30,453 nucleotides of DNA from assembly GCA_000695325.1 (NCBI GenBank), contig AVPN01000939.1:1943-32395 (forward strand), written 5' to 3'. The DNA comes from Pleurobrachia bachei (taxonomy: Eukaryota > Ctenophora > Tentaculata > Cydippida > Pleurobrachiidae). The position numbers and the translations under genes were made by a program. Shown one piece after another: positions 20,799-29,894 of this stretch; the first letter of the stretch is position 1, and each line of letters opens with the position of its first letter. Below the pieces are notes generated by a model that ran no database searches, was not told the DNA's origin, and saw only the letters and a list, made by a program, of their open reading frames with translations.

Positions 20799-21366
20799 CA
20801 ACCGCCACTCCCTTTCTCAACCAAAATGCAGTCAATTTCTGAAAGTTTAAGTCCCCCGCTACATTGACGTGGGGCGCGGGGTCGATTTTCAAGATAGCCT
20901 CGCGCGCGCAAACACAATCCAAGTCACGTGACCTAGCACCTTTAACATGAATGTGGAACTCCTCGAACCTGGCTGAACAAAACAAGGAACATTCTGTGCA
21001 TATGTCTCATTTTAATTTCATCCAGATACATCTTAATTTAAGTACAACGCAGGTACCCGTACACAACAATAAAATACATTTACGAGTTGCAGTTGCCTTG
21101 GAAGATTTCTATATTTATAGTTTTCAGTGTTGTTCGGTGTGTTGTTTAGTATTTTATCGAGTACGTTATTCTTCAGTCTATTACAGTGACCCGTAGTAGA
21201 CTCGACTAGAAATTAAATTGTGGGATCTTTTGTAAATATCGGTCGAATTTTCGTTTATATTCTTTTGTCAGATTGCGCGACCCTGGCGGAGCGAGGGTTA
21301 CGAAAGTAACAAATATTCTTTCGATTCTCGCACTAATAATTCCATCATTTCTCCCCCTCTATTTAG
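20799..21366. other. Spacer between J-protein genes 2 and 3, with a CACGTG palindrome
   Basis: No gene is seen. A GC-rich patch (20868-20910, with cgcgcgcg) is followed by gtcacgtgac at about 20932-20941, a perfect palindromic E-box-type site, and the stretch ends in the 3' splice site ctctatttag at 21366. The GC patch and E-box could be a promoter of gene 3. Confidence 0.45.
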
Positions 21367-21368
21367 CT

Positions 21369-22274
21369 ATGTTATGTAGACGTATGTACCCTTTCCCACT
21401 ACGAGTATCCTTTAGGAGTATCTTTGATGGAGGTGGGTGCAGTTGTCCATGCTATCATTCGTATGACGAGCTTTATTTCGAGTTTCGATTGACCTTTGTT
21501 ACTCCCCATGCTATTTACATCTCTTTTTACTCCTAGAATCTCGATCTGCACACCCATAACACAATACCTCCTATTCACAGGTCGAGCCAAGGATCCATTT
21601 CGTGTTTTGGGTGTTTCGCGTGACTCAACCGACGACCAAGTGAAAGCTGCCTACCTCCAAAAGTGTAAGGAACTTCATCCCGATATGAATAAGAGTAAAG
21701 ATGCTGCGGGACAGTTTATGGAGGCAAGGGATGCGTATAAACAAATCAGGACCAAGGAGGACAGAGAAAAGTTTAAGTTTGCTGAGAAAACGTAAGTTGT
21801 TTATTTTTAATTTAAACCCCTCCTTTTTATCGTCATTTTATGTTTCATATCCCCAGACAATGTTCCCTAAAATACGTTGTTAACTGATAAATCATCGTCC
21901 TACACAGGTTCAAAGGTACAAGACTCGACGATAAAGACCCGATGATGAATGATCGAATGAAGAAATGGGGGAGTAAGATGGACGATATGAACACTCGGAG
22001 GATGGAAGATCAAGCTCGAAGGGCAGCATGGACACAGCAGCACCAGTTTGGTAACAAAGCTGATACTGAACAATTTGAAGAGTGGGAAAAGAAACATTTT
22101 GAGAACTTGAAACGAAACCGGGGTGCACATTACAATAATTCCTTTGCGGGCAAGGCGGATCAATTGCCTCCTGAGCAGAGGAAAGTAGTTATGAGACAGT
22201 TAAAATGGGTTTTTGCACTTATTATGGCGTGGTTTTTATATGAAGTTGGTGTAAATGCTGTGAAAAAGTTTTGA
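21369..22274 (+). CDS. J-domain protein 3, mitochondrial-type, C-terminally anchored
   Basis: Exons 21369-21432, 21581-21791 and 21908-22274 total 642 nt, 213 residues. The start, 2 bases after an acceptor, gives MLCRRMYPFPLRVSFRSIFD, an Arg-rich presequence without acidic residues until its end. The J domain reads DPFRVLGVSRDSTDDQVKAA and contains HPD in KELHPDMNKSKD, then FMEARDAYKQIRTKEDREKF. The middle is charged and probably helical (RRMEDQARRAAWTQQHQF). Near the end KWVFALIMAWFLYEVGV is a single membrane helix with a basic tail. It resembles DNAJC4/DNAJC30-type proteins but is longer in the middle. It is distinct in sequence from J proteins 1 and 2, so this is not a recent triplication. 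Confidence 0.85.
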
Positions 22275-22309
22275 AAATGAAAGTTTGTGTTCTGAACACA
22301 ATGTGTTCA

Positions 22310-22540
22310 TATAGTCAAATTTTTTAACCAAGGGACAGGGGGGTCTTTTTGACCTTATTTCAAACGCGCGTATCTCTAGTTTCTGATGAGGTAAAGACTT
22401 ATAATTTGAAGGTTATGTAGAACTTGGCATGATCTTCCTACCCTCCAAATTTCAAGTCTTTATCTTATCAGGAACCGGAGATATGCGCGTTAAAGGTCAA
22501 AAAGACCCCCCCTGTCCCTTGGTTAAAAAATTTGACTATA
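22310..22540. mobile_element. 231-bp near-perfect hairpin MITE
   Basis: Left end tatagtcaaattttttaacc and right end ggttaaaaaatttgactata are exact inverses. Matching continues through agggacagggggg, the gtctttttgacc phrase and less perfectly to the centre, so the whole element folds into one hairpin. TATA at both tips suggests a TA target site as in Tc1/mariner-type MITEs. It lies 36 bp behind the stop of J-protein gene 3 and so probably forms part of its 3' UTR. Confidence 0.9.
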
Positions 22541-22631
22541 ATCATATTACATTTCATTTGTTGAGTTCGCCGAGATGTGCATTTTCAATTGTTAACTGCA
22601 TAAAACTTCCGGACCAAGTTTTATTATCCAG

Positions 22632-22744
22632 ATTCAGAAGCGGCAGCCAGGGTAGCTGGACCACTGACCAGATTACCGAGGTCAGCCGTCAGCGGTGCTG
22701 GGAAGTTCCCGAATCCCAAGATTATCACTCAGGTGGTGATGTAA
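22632..22744 (+). CDS. Orphan terminal exon of unknown gene
   Basis: After ttttattatccag (acceptor at 22631) comes 113 nt open in one frame, encoding SEAAARVAGPLTRLPRSAVS and ending NPKIITQVVM with a TAA. The Ala/Arg/Pro-rich reading looks like coding sequence and the acceptor is good, but no upstream exon is visible. It could be an alternative last exon of J-protein gene 3, separated from it by the hairpin element, or a leftover of another gene. Confidence 0.35.
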
Positions 22745-23164
22745 GCGTTGGGGAGTGCTGTGCCGCGCGATCAGCCCCTTTCTTCCATCCCCGCGCCCTC
22801 CTGACACGACACTTATACACACTACCTATACACTCATCACGATGTGAGTGACTTACCACATTGAATAACAAATGTAGAAACTTCATGTGTTGTTATAAGG
22901 AAGTTATACACAGGTTGTATTCACGCACAATTGTATATTGAGTTTCAAAGATTTATTCCCCAAGAATTTTGGAAAGAAGGACATCACAGCACCGCGTTCA
23001 TATTACACAAGATAATTCCAGATTCATCAGATTGTACATGCACAGCTTTCTCACACATTTGAAAAACATTTATCAGGTATTACTACACATTCTACTACAG
23101 CCACGTTATTATTTGTTTCTGAAAAATGTCACGTGACCCGTCACGCTATGACGTCATAGAATTC
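22745..23164. other. Spacer between convergent transcription units
   Basis: No gene. It holds the presumed 3' UTR of SYAP1 (minus strand) and a gtcacgtgac palindrome near 23132 followed by tgacgtca. Confidence 0.5.
22952..22957 (-). terminator. AATAAA polyadenylation signal for SYAP1
   Basis: Reads AATAAA on the minus strand, about 210 bases after the SYAP1 stop codon. Confidence 0.45.
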
Positions 23165-26100
23165 TCAATCGGAGCTTTGTAACATTTCTTCCAGTTCCGC
23201 CTCAAAGTTATCTGAGTCGAGTTTCCCATCTGCCCCCTCTACCATTTCGAAATCCTGAAAATATCGAGGGAAGATAAGTGGGAACCAGCAACCGACTGAT
23301 ACAAGTAAACAAGTAACAACCAATCAGAACTTAACAGCCAATCAGGGATCAGTATTTCCTAATTCGGTCGGTTCCTGGGTGATACTAAATTAGGTGACAC
23401 ATGACAAATGAAGGATGTATCACCACTGATTCATATAAACAGCTGAAACCTACCTGTAACTCTTTCTCAAGTTCTGCTTCCCACTCCTCAGCCTCTTGTT
23501 TACCACTGCTACCTCCTCCTAGTCCCATCTGTTTGAGTTCTTCCTCGTTCAGCACAGCATCTGAGTAGGGATGATGGTTTGGGAATTTAAGAAACTTTTA
23601 TCTTATATATTCCTTTTTTATCCCCCTTTCTTTCTCTCTTCCCATTCTATTTCTCAACCTCTCACCTTCTTCTGCGTCTTCATAGTTATGATCGCTGATA
23701 AATTCCTCCTCCTGCGGTGACATCGAGAGCTGAAAATAGAAAGTAGGAAATTAGTGAATTAATTTAATGTTATTGAAAAATAATTAACATGCGAGAGAGA
23801 GACTCTCTCTCTGAAGCACTCACTACTCAGTACTGTGTTGTTGGCCATACACAGCACACACAAACAAACAGACACAATATCTATGGCACACACACAAACA
23901 AACGAACACAATACCTCTGGCTCCAAGCTGGGATGTTTCATGCGTTGTTCGTCCGTACCCCCAGATCCACTAGTCACTGGGCTCTCAGCTGCCTCTGAAG
24001 GTGGGGATAATGAATATATTCAAATGAGAGGGATTATGTGTGCACCTTGAGTTTACTCTAGTTTCTGGACTAGCATGAATTTCAATACACATTATGCATC
24101 CTAGGGTGTTGGATTTGAAATACATTTTTTTACCTCGTCTTTTTTTCAACGCTGATTCTAAATCAAAATTTTTGATAAACGATTATGTCTTCAGGTGTAA
24201 ACGACAACCAAGCTTCTGAATGAACTTGAATGTGTGATGTGTTCCACTGCCGTCAAGACTGCTTGAATTTCAGTACTGCTAAATCGTTGTTTATCTTTAA
24301 TTGTAAGACTGCTTGATGACAATAATGAGGTACCTTTTTCTTTCCAAAGCATGGGGAGGTAACCATAAATAAGTCTTTGACCAACTGCATCTCTAACTTA
24401 TTTCTTGAACTGTGTTTACCGCTCGCTCTCTTGGTGTTGACGATAAGTTTTGTCAAGGCCCTAAAGAGGAACAAGAACGAAAAAAATCAAGCAGTTTCAC
24501 TTTTCGAGAAATATATCGATTGGAGTGGAAGGCAACATACAACATACTTTTTTAATATAAGTACTGACCGCTTAATAGCCATTTCTCTAGCTGTTTCTAC
24601 ATTATTCTGAGTAAAAACTTCCCAAACAGCCCGTGTTGTTACGTTTATAGCATTATCATTCCCAACTGCTTTGGTGGAACCGGAGGCAAGCTGGTCTTCT
24701 TCCTTTATAGCAAGAAAATGGGCGAGGACGTTCCGAGAAGTTAAAGCAATGTGGGGCTGGTCAATATCAATTTTAACAGAGCCAATAAATTCGTCGAGAG
24801 ATCCAAACGTCATCAAGATAGTCAAGCGAATAATGCCATCATGATACGAGTTGGAAAAAGTGAGTCTCTTTCTCAAAACACGTGATCTGTCACGTGTTTT
24901 AAGACAAGAGTTTACTCTAGTTTCTGGACTAGCATGAATTTCAATACACATTATGCATCCTAGGGTGTTGGATTTGAAATACATTTTTTTACCTCGTCTT
25001 TTTTTTCAACGCTGATTCTAAATCAAAATTTTTGATATACGATTATGTCTTCAGGTGTAAACGACAACCAAGCTTCTGAATGAACTTGAATGTGTGATGT
25101 GTTCCACTGCCGTCAAGACTGCTTGAATTTCAGTACTGCTAAATCGTTGTTTATCTTTAATTGTAAGACTGCTTGATGACAATAATGAGGTAGGAAAAAG
25201 AAAGGTTTCGTACCCCTCCATTGGTATTTATTCAGAAACTGGAACTGCATCTCTAACTTATTTCTTGAACTGTGTTTACCGCTCGCTCTCTTGGTGTTGA
25301 CGATAAGTTTTGTCAAGGCCCTAAAGAGGAACAAGAACGAAAAAAATCAAGCAGTTTCACTTTTCGAGAAATATATCGATTGGAGTGGAAGGCAACATAC
25401 AACATACTTTTTTAATATAAGTACTGACCGCTTAATAGCCATTTCTCTAGCTGTTTCTACATTATTCTGAGTAAAAACTTCCCAAACAGCCCGTGTTGTT
25501 ACGTTTATAGCATTATCATTCCCAACTGCTTTGGTGGAACCGGAGGCAAGCTGGTCTTCTTCCTTTATAGCAAGAAAATGGGCGAGGACGTTCCGAGAAG
25601 TTAAAGCAATGTGGGGCTGGTCAATATCAATTTTAACAGAGCCAATAAATTCGTCGAGAGATCCAAACGTCATCAAGATAGTCAAGCGAATAATGCCATC
25701 ATGATACGAGTTGGAAAAAGTTAGTCTCTTTCTCAAAACACGTGATCTGTCACGTGTTTTAAGACAATCCCGGCTCAAAGCGGTCGGGATTGGGAACATC
25801 CTACTCGATCTACTGATTGAGATTTACTAACTAGGTACTTCCTACTTAAGATCTCGTCCTGTTGCTTGGACCGTACTTTAAGTCCAGGTCTTGTTTCAGG
25901 AAACACCGCTAAATTAATATCCTGCTCCTACATTTGGATCAATAGAACCAGTTTTTATCGTCATTTTCTGTATTAGACAAGTCTTAAGGTTATATTATAA
26001 AGGTTAGAGAGGGAGAGAGTCCTTTTATCCATTACACTTCTCTCTGGCCTCTGGGTGACACGCTCATGTGTAAAATGACGAGTATATCTAATTGGGTTGT

Positions 26101-29100
26101 GGAGAGCTAACACGTAACGTCACTATCACGTGACAGTGACAGCTCAAAGTCAAGTTCATTTAGAAGCACGGTTACAACTGAAGACATGGTCGTAACTCGT
26201 AGATCAAAAAAATTAGAGATTTGAAATCAGCGTTAAAAATGTAGTAAGAGCAGACATTATACAATTGAACTTACTATCAAGGGTAGCAAGCTGGGCACTC
26301 TGTTTGATCAGGCTCACTCTATAAAAGTAGTTCCTCCAGAAGGATTCTTCTTTGATTCTAAGAAAATGAAGGAGTTAAATATCTGGGGGAGGGGAAATTA
26401 GGCCATTGGCCAAAATTAGGGTACAGTTGATCAGGCGACTCGAACCCTTTCTAAATCTAAAATCATCCTGCTCCCAGATATGATACTCACACTTTGGGGA
26501 CTAGTCTGAAACGCATATCATTGAGTCGTGTATCGTGGTCCAGCATAGCCAGTGCTACAGGCATGTGGGTGTCCATATCAAACAGAAACTCAACACCAGC
26601 GGGGGGATCTCTCATCACGTTCCGTTCATCCTAAATGAAGGGGGGGGATTATCATATTTTACTCAATAGTTTGGTTTAGAAATAGGTGAGGATACACACG
26701 GGGAAGTTCTGGGTACTTGTTGACTAGGGAGATCTGCCTAGAATCTAGATCTACAAGGAGTCAGTTGGCTTGGCCTTGGGGTGGAGACGGGCCTGGAGGG
26801 GGCTGGGTTTGATTCCTATATATCTTACCGCAGAGAGTGTGAGGATTTGTTTCTTGATTTTCTCTTCCTCATTATAACCAACCCAGGGAGGAACAGCTGC
26901 TCCCCTCCTTCTTTCCTGCATCAGTGCAAACTTCTTTTGCTCTTCTTCAAACTCGGACAGCATCTGAAATTAATAGTTCATAGGCATGAAGAGAAGGGGC
27001 CACTAATGGTCTTGTAGGCATTATACAGCATCTGAAAATAGCATGATCTAAGAAGTGAGCACATGGCGATATCACGATATGAATATATGTTAACGGTTTA
27101 TAAACAACAAAAGTTTATTGCAACACATCATAAGTCACAGCAACATGAGTGTGTCATGTAAATGAAGTCTTTCAATCTAAAAAACTCGTGTACTACTCAC
27201 GGGGATGGCAGGGCCTTCCTTCTGAATACTCTCTACTGACGTCTTTACACTAGAGTACATGTTGTTAAAGTATGAACCAAGATTGCTCCTTGCACTTTCC
27301 ATCGACTCTTTGTTAACCTTTTCACCTGGAACGAAGAGAAACACGTGTTAGGTGTAAAGGTATATTGGGTGAAATAATACTGAGTAACCACACCCCCTCA
27401 ACTAATGAAATAATACCGGGGTCCGACTGCAGTTACCGGGGTCCGACTGCAGTTACCTATCTTAGAGGTTATCTTGGTATAATCAATATTCTGTGCTTGT
27501 TCCTTCAGCTTCGCAGTGTATGCAGAGGTATAGGACCACCATGAGGAACCTGTATCAGCAGCTGTAGCATCCGAGGTTTCTGCTGCATCTGATTAAGTAT
27601 AAACAATGTTTATTTAGCTCACCCAACATAATCAATAATTTTAGCTGATGTATTGATGAGAACTAAGCGGCACTGAGTTATATATGGAAGTTGTACCTGC
27701 AGCTGTAGGTTTCTCATCAGGAACTATTTCAGGGTGGTAGTATCTGATGGAGCTGCTGCAGTCTCAGTGGCTGCAGGTTCCATACCCTCAGATTGCAGTG
27801 TAATATTTGTACTGCGATAAGGCTGTTCGGATGATCCCCATAAACTAAACATGTCGTGTCGAATCAGACATGCTACGAAGACAGGAATTTTACATCTTCT
27901 ATCTTGGTCCAAAATTGACGGATTTCTCTCCCTCTCCCCGGTCAACTTTCACATATATCTCAGATCTCTATCTCTTATTTTGATAATACCCCAGCAGTGA
28001 CATCTCTGGGAGACTCCTCCGGCTCTGGGAGATCTCGGGCAAAGAGAGGTCTGAGGTCTCAGACAGAGCTTTTCAAAATAAAATTTTCGATGTTCCGATT
28101 TTGAAAAAGTGAATCCGATCCCGTTTTTGAAAAGCTGTACTGCAGCTGTAGTAGTAGGATCGCTTAGATCAGGCGACTCGAACCCTTTCTAAATCTAAAA
28201 TCATCCTGCTCCCAGATATGATACTCACACTTTGGGGACTAGTCTGAAACGCATATCATTGAGTCGTGTATCGTGGTCCAGCATAGCCAGTGCTACAGGC
28301 ATGTGGGTGTCCATATCAAACAGAAACTCAACACCAGCGGGGGGATCTCTCATCACGTTCCGTTCATCCTAAATGAAGGGGGGGGATTATCATATTTTAC
28401 TCAATAGTTTGGTTTAGAAATAGGTGAGGATACACACGGGGAAGTTCTGGGTACTTGTTGACTAGGGAGATCTGCCTAGAATCTAGATCTACAAGGAGTC
28501 AGTTGGCTTGGCCTTGGGGTGGAGACGGGCCTGGAGGGGGCTGGGTTTGATTCCTATATATCTTACCGCAGAGAGTGTGAGGATTTGTTTCTTAATTTTC
28601 TCCTCCTCGTTATACCCTACCCAGGGAGGAACAGCTGCTCCCCTCCTTCTCTCCTGCATCAGTGCAAACTTCTTCTGCTCCTCTTCAAACTCGGACAGCA
28701 TCTGAAATTAATAGTTCATAGGCATGAAGAGAAGGGGCCACTAATGGTCTTGTAGGCATTATACAGCATCTGAAAATAGCATGATCTAAGAAGTGAGCAC
28801 ATGGCGATATCACGATATGAATATATGTTAACGGTTTATAAACAACAAAAGTTTATTGCAACACATCATAAGTCACAGCAACATGAGTGTGTCATGTAAA
28901 TGAAGTCTTTCAATCTAAAAAACTCGTGTACTACTCACGGGGATGGCAGGGCCTTCCTTCTGAATACTCTCTACTGACGTCTTTACACTAGAGTACATGT
29001 TGTTAAAGTATGAACCAAGATTGCTCCTTGCACTTTCCATCGACTCTTTGTTAACCTTTTCACCTGGAACGAAGAGAAACACGTGTTAGGTGTAAAGGTA

Positions 29101-29591
29101 TATTGGGTGAAATAATACTGAGTAACCACACCCCCTCAACTAATGAAATAATACCGGGGTCCGACTGCAGTTACCGGGGTCCGACTGCAGTTACCTATCT
29201 TAGAGGTTATCTTGGTATAATCAATATTCTGTGCTTGTTCCTTCAGCTTCGCAGTGTATGCAGAGGTATAGGACCACCATGAGGAACCTGTATCAGCAGC
29301 TGTAGCATCCGAGGTTTCTGCTGCATCTGATTAAGTATAAACAATGTTTATTTAGCTCACCCAACATAATCAATAATTTTAGCTGATGTATTGATGAGAA
29401 CTAAGCGGCACTGAGTTATATATGGAAGTTGTACCTGCAGCTGTAGGTTTCTCATCAGGAACTATTTCAGGGGTGGTAGTATCTGATGGAGCTGCTGCAG
29501 TCTCAGTGGCTGCAGGTTCCATACCCTCAGATTGCAGTGTAATATTTGTACTGCGATAAGGCTGTTCGGATGATCCCCATAAACTAAACAT
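23165..29591 (-). CDS. SYAP1: SYAP1 (synapse-associated protein 1), BSD-domain adaptor, 10 exons
   Basis: Exons in gene order: 1 29435-29591 (copy B) or 27697-27852 (copy A), 2 27457-27588, 3 27201-27325, 4 26829-26963, 5 26491-26630, 6 26275-26357, 7 23915-23994, 8 23666-23729, 9 23457-23560, 10 23165-23254. With the copy-B exon 1 they add up to 1110 nt, 369 residues, in one frame; human SYAP1 is similar in length. Start [14 protein letters not shown]; an Ala/Thr-rich N-terminus; [39 protein letters not shown] and [12 protein letters not shown] in the conserved centre; BSD-domain core [18 protein letters not shown]; acidic C-terminus ([17 protein letters not shown]). In other animals SYAP1 acts in Akt activation downstream of growth factors. 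Oddities: exons 1-5 are duplicated, copy-A exon 1 has a one-base deletion in a G run (near 27733) that shifts the frame, and intron 6 holds an unrelated duplicated ORF. Confidence 0.93.
24253..24984 (-). CDS. Unknown gene fragment nested in SYAP1 intron, copy A (two exons)
   Basis: On the minus strand an open frame down to about 24572 encodes [40 protein letters not shown] and [20 protein letters not shown], then reaches a donor (AAGCG|gtcagt). An acceptor (tcctctttag) near 24463 continues in frame with [40 protein letters not shown] and a possible donor after KKK, or reads on to a stop at 24253. The splice phases agree, so this looks like real coding sequence rather than a chance ORF. I do not recognise the family. 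The N-terminal limit is not clear because the frame crosses the duplication junction at 24908. It could be a nested gene or an inserted fragment. Confidence 0.5.
24875..24900. promoter_or_regulatory. Paired CACGTG sites in an 11-bp dyad
   Basis: AAAACACGTGA and its exact inverse TCACGTGTTTT are separated by four bases, giving two E-boxes in a perfect dyad. It is repeated at 25735-25760 in the second copy. It is a likely binding site for basic helix-loop-helix-zipper factors or the stem of a hairpin. Confidence 0.5.
25113..25799 (-). pseudogene. Unknown gene fragment, copy B (carries complemented block)
   Basis: This is the duplicate of the 24253-24907 reading. The first exon part is the same except for a silent-looking change near 25722. 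The second exon is altered by the 50-base complemented block at 25193-25242, which replaces the [17 protein letters not shown] segment with unrelated residues; the frame stays open by chance. Its upstream flank (cccggctcaaagcggtcggg) differs from copy A, as expected at the right border of a tandem duplication. Confidence 0.5.
25193..25242. other. 50-base non-reversed complement of 24333-24382
   Basis: Copy A has cctttttctttccaaagc..., this copy ggaaaaagaaaggtttcg..., complementary at every one of 50 positions in the same direction. The flanking sequence is identical (aataatgaggta before, aactgcatctc after). Copy A is probably original, because its reading has a usable donor after the lysine run. 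Confidence 0.95.
26429..28166 (-). repeat. SYAP1: 1738-bp tandem duplication of SYAP1 exons 1-5, copy A
   Basis: Copy B is 28167-29909. The junction has the five bases gatca in common between the two joined ends. Most of the 1.7 kb is identical, but exon 4 differs at eight sites (all silent) and the 5' flank beyond exon 1 diverges. Confidence 0.95.
27416..27455. repeat. 20-bp tandem repeat that doubles a splice donor
   Basis: ccggggtccgactgcagtta occurs twice in a row; each unit plus the next base contains agttac, which is gtaact on the minus strand, the donor of SYAP1 exon 2. The same pair occurs in copy B at about 29154-29193. Confidence 0.9.
28167..29591 (-). repeat. SYAP1: SYAP1 exons 1-5, copy B
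   Basis: Exons corresponding to copy A at +1738/1739: exon 5 28229-28368, exon 4 28567-28701, exon 3 28939-29063, exon 2 29195-29326, exon 1 29435-29591. Exon 1 is intact here, with four G in the run that has three in copy A. Exons 6-10 exist only once, left of copy A, so a transcript from this start must skip copy-A exons to make a normal protein. Confidence 0.88.
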
Positions 29592-29894
29592 GTCGTGTCG
29601 AATCAGACATGCTACGAAGACAGGAATTTTACATCTTCTATCTTGGTCCAAAATTGACGGATTTCTCTCCCTCTCCCCGGTCAACTTTCACATATCTCAG
29701 ATCTCTATCTCTTATTTTGATAATACCCCAGCAGTGACATCTCTGGGAGACTCCTCCGGCTCTGGGAGATCTCGGGAGGTGCAAATAGAGGTCTGCGGGC
29801 TCAGACAGAGCTTTTCAAAATAAAATTTTCGAGGTTCCGATTTTGAAAAAGTGAATCCGATCCCGTTTTTGAAAAGCTGTACTGCAGCTGTATT
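29592..29894. other. SYAP1 5' flank (copy B)
   Basis: This is the upstream region of SYAP1, repeated with several indels at 27853-28160. It contains cttcgtag|c on the minus strand just upstream of the ATG, a weak candidate acceptor, and agctgtactgcagct-like inverted words. No clear core promoter. Confidence 0.4.

Larger units (their letters stand above)
23995..26274 (-). other. SYAP1 intron 6 (2.3 kb) with duplicated insert
   Basis: The intron spans the donor at about 26269-26274 (gtaagt) to the acceptor at 23995 (ccttcag). It contains an 860-bp direct repeat (24049-24907 and 24908-25767) carrying an unknown minus-strand ORF, and 500 bp of non-coding sequence (25768-26274) with an atcacgtgac site near 26125. 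Confidence 0.7.

Noticed and set aside
22375-22405. ctgatgag similar to a hammerhead ribozyme core
   Set aside because: No matching GAAA core strand and stems at the required places; it belongs to the hairpin MITE.
29592-29684. N-terminal extension of SYAP1 from an upstream ATG (MTGERERN...)
   Set aside because: The family normally starts at a short MF(R/S)-type N-terminus, which MFSLWGSS at 29591 fits; the extension is probably 5' UTR.
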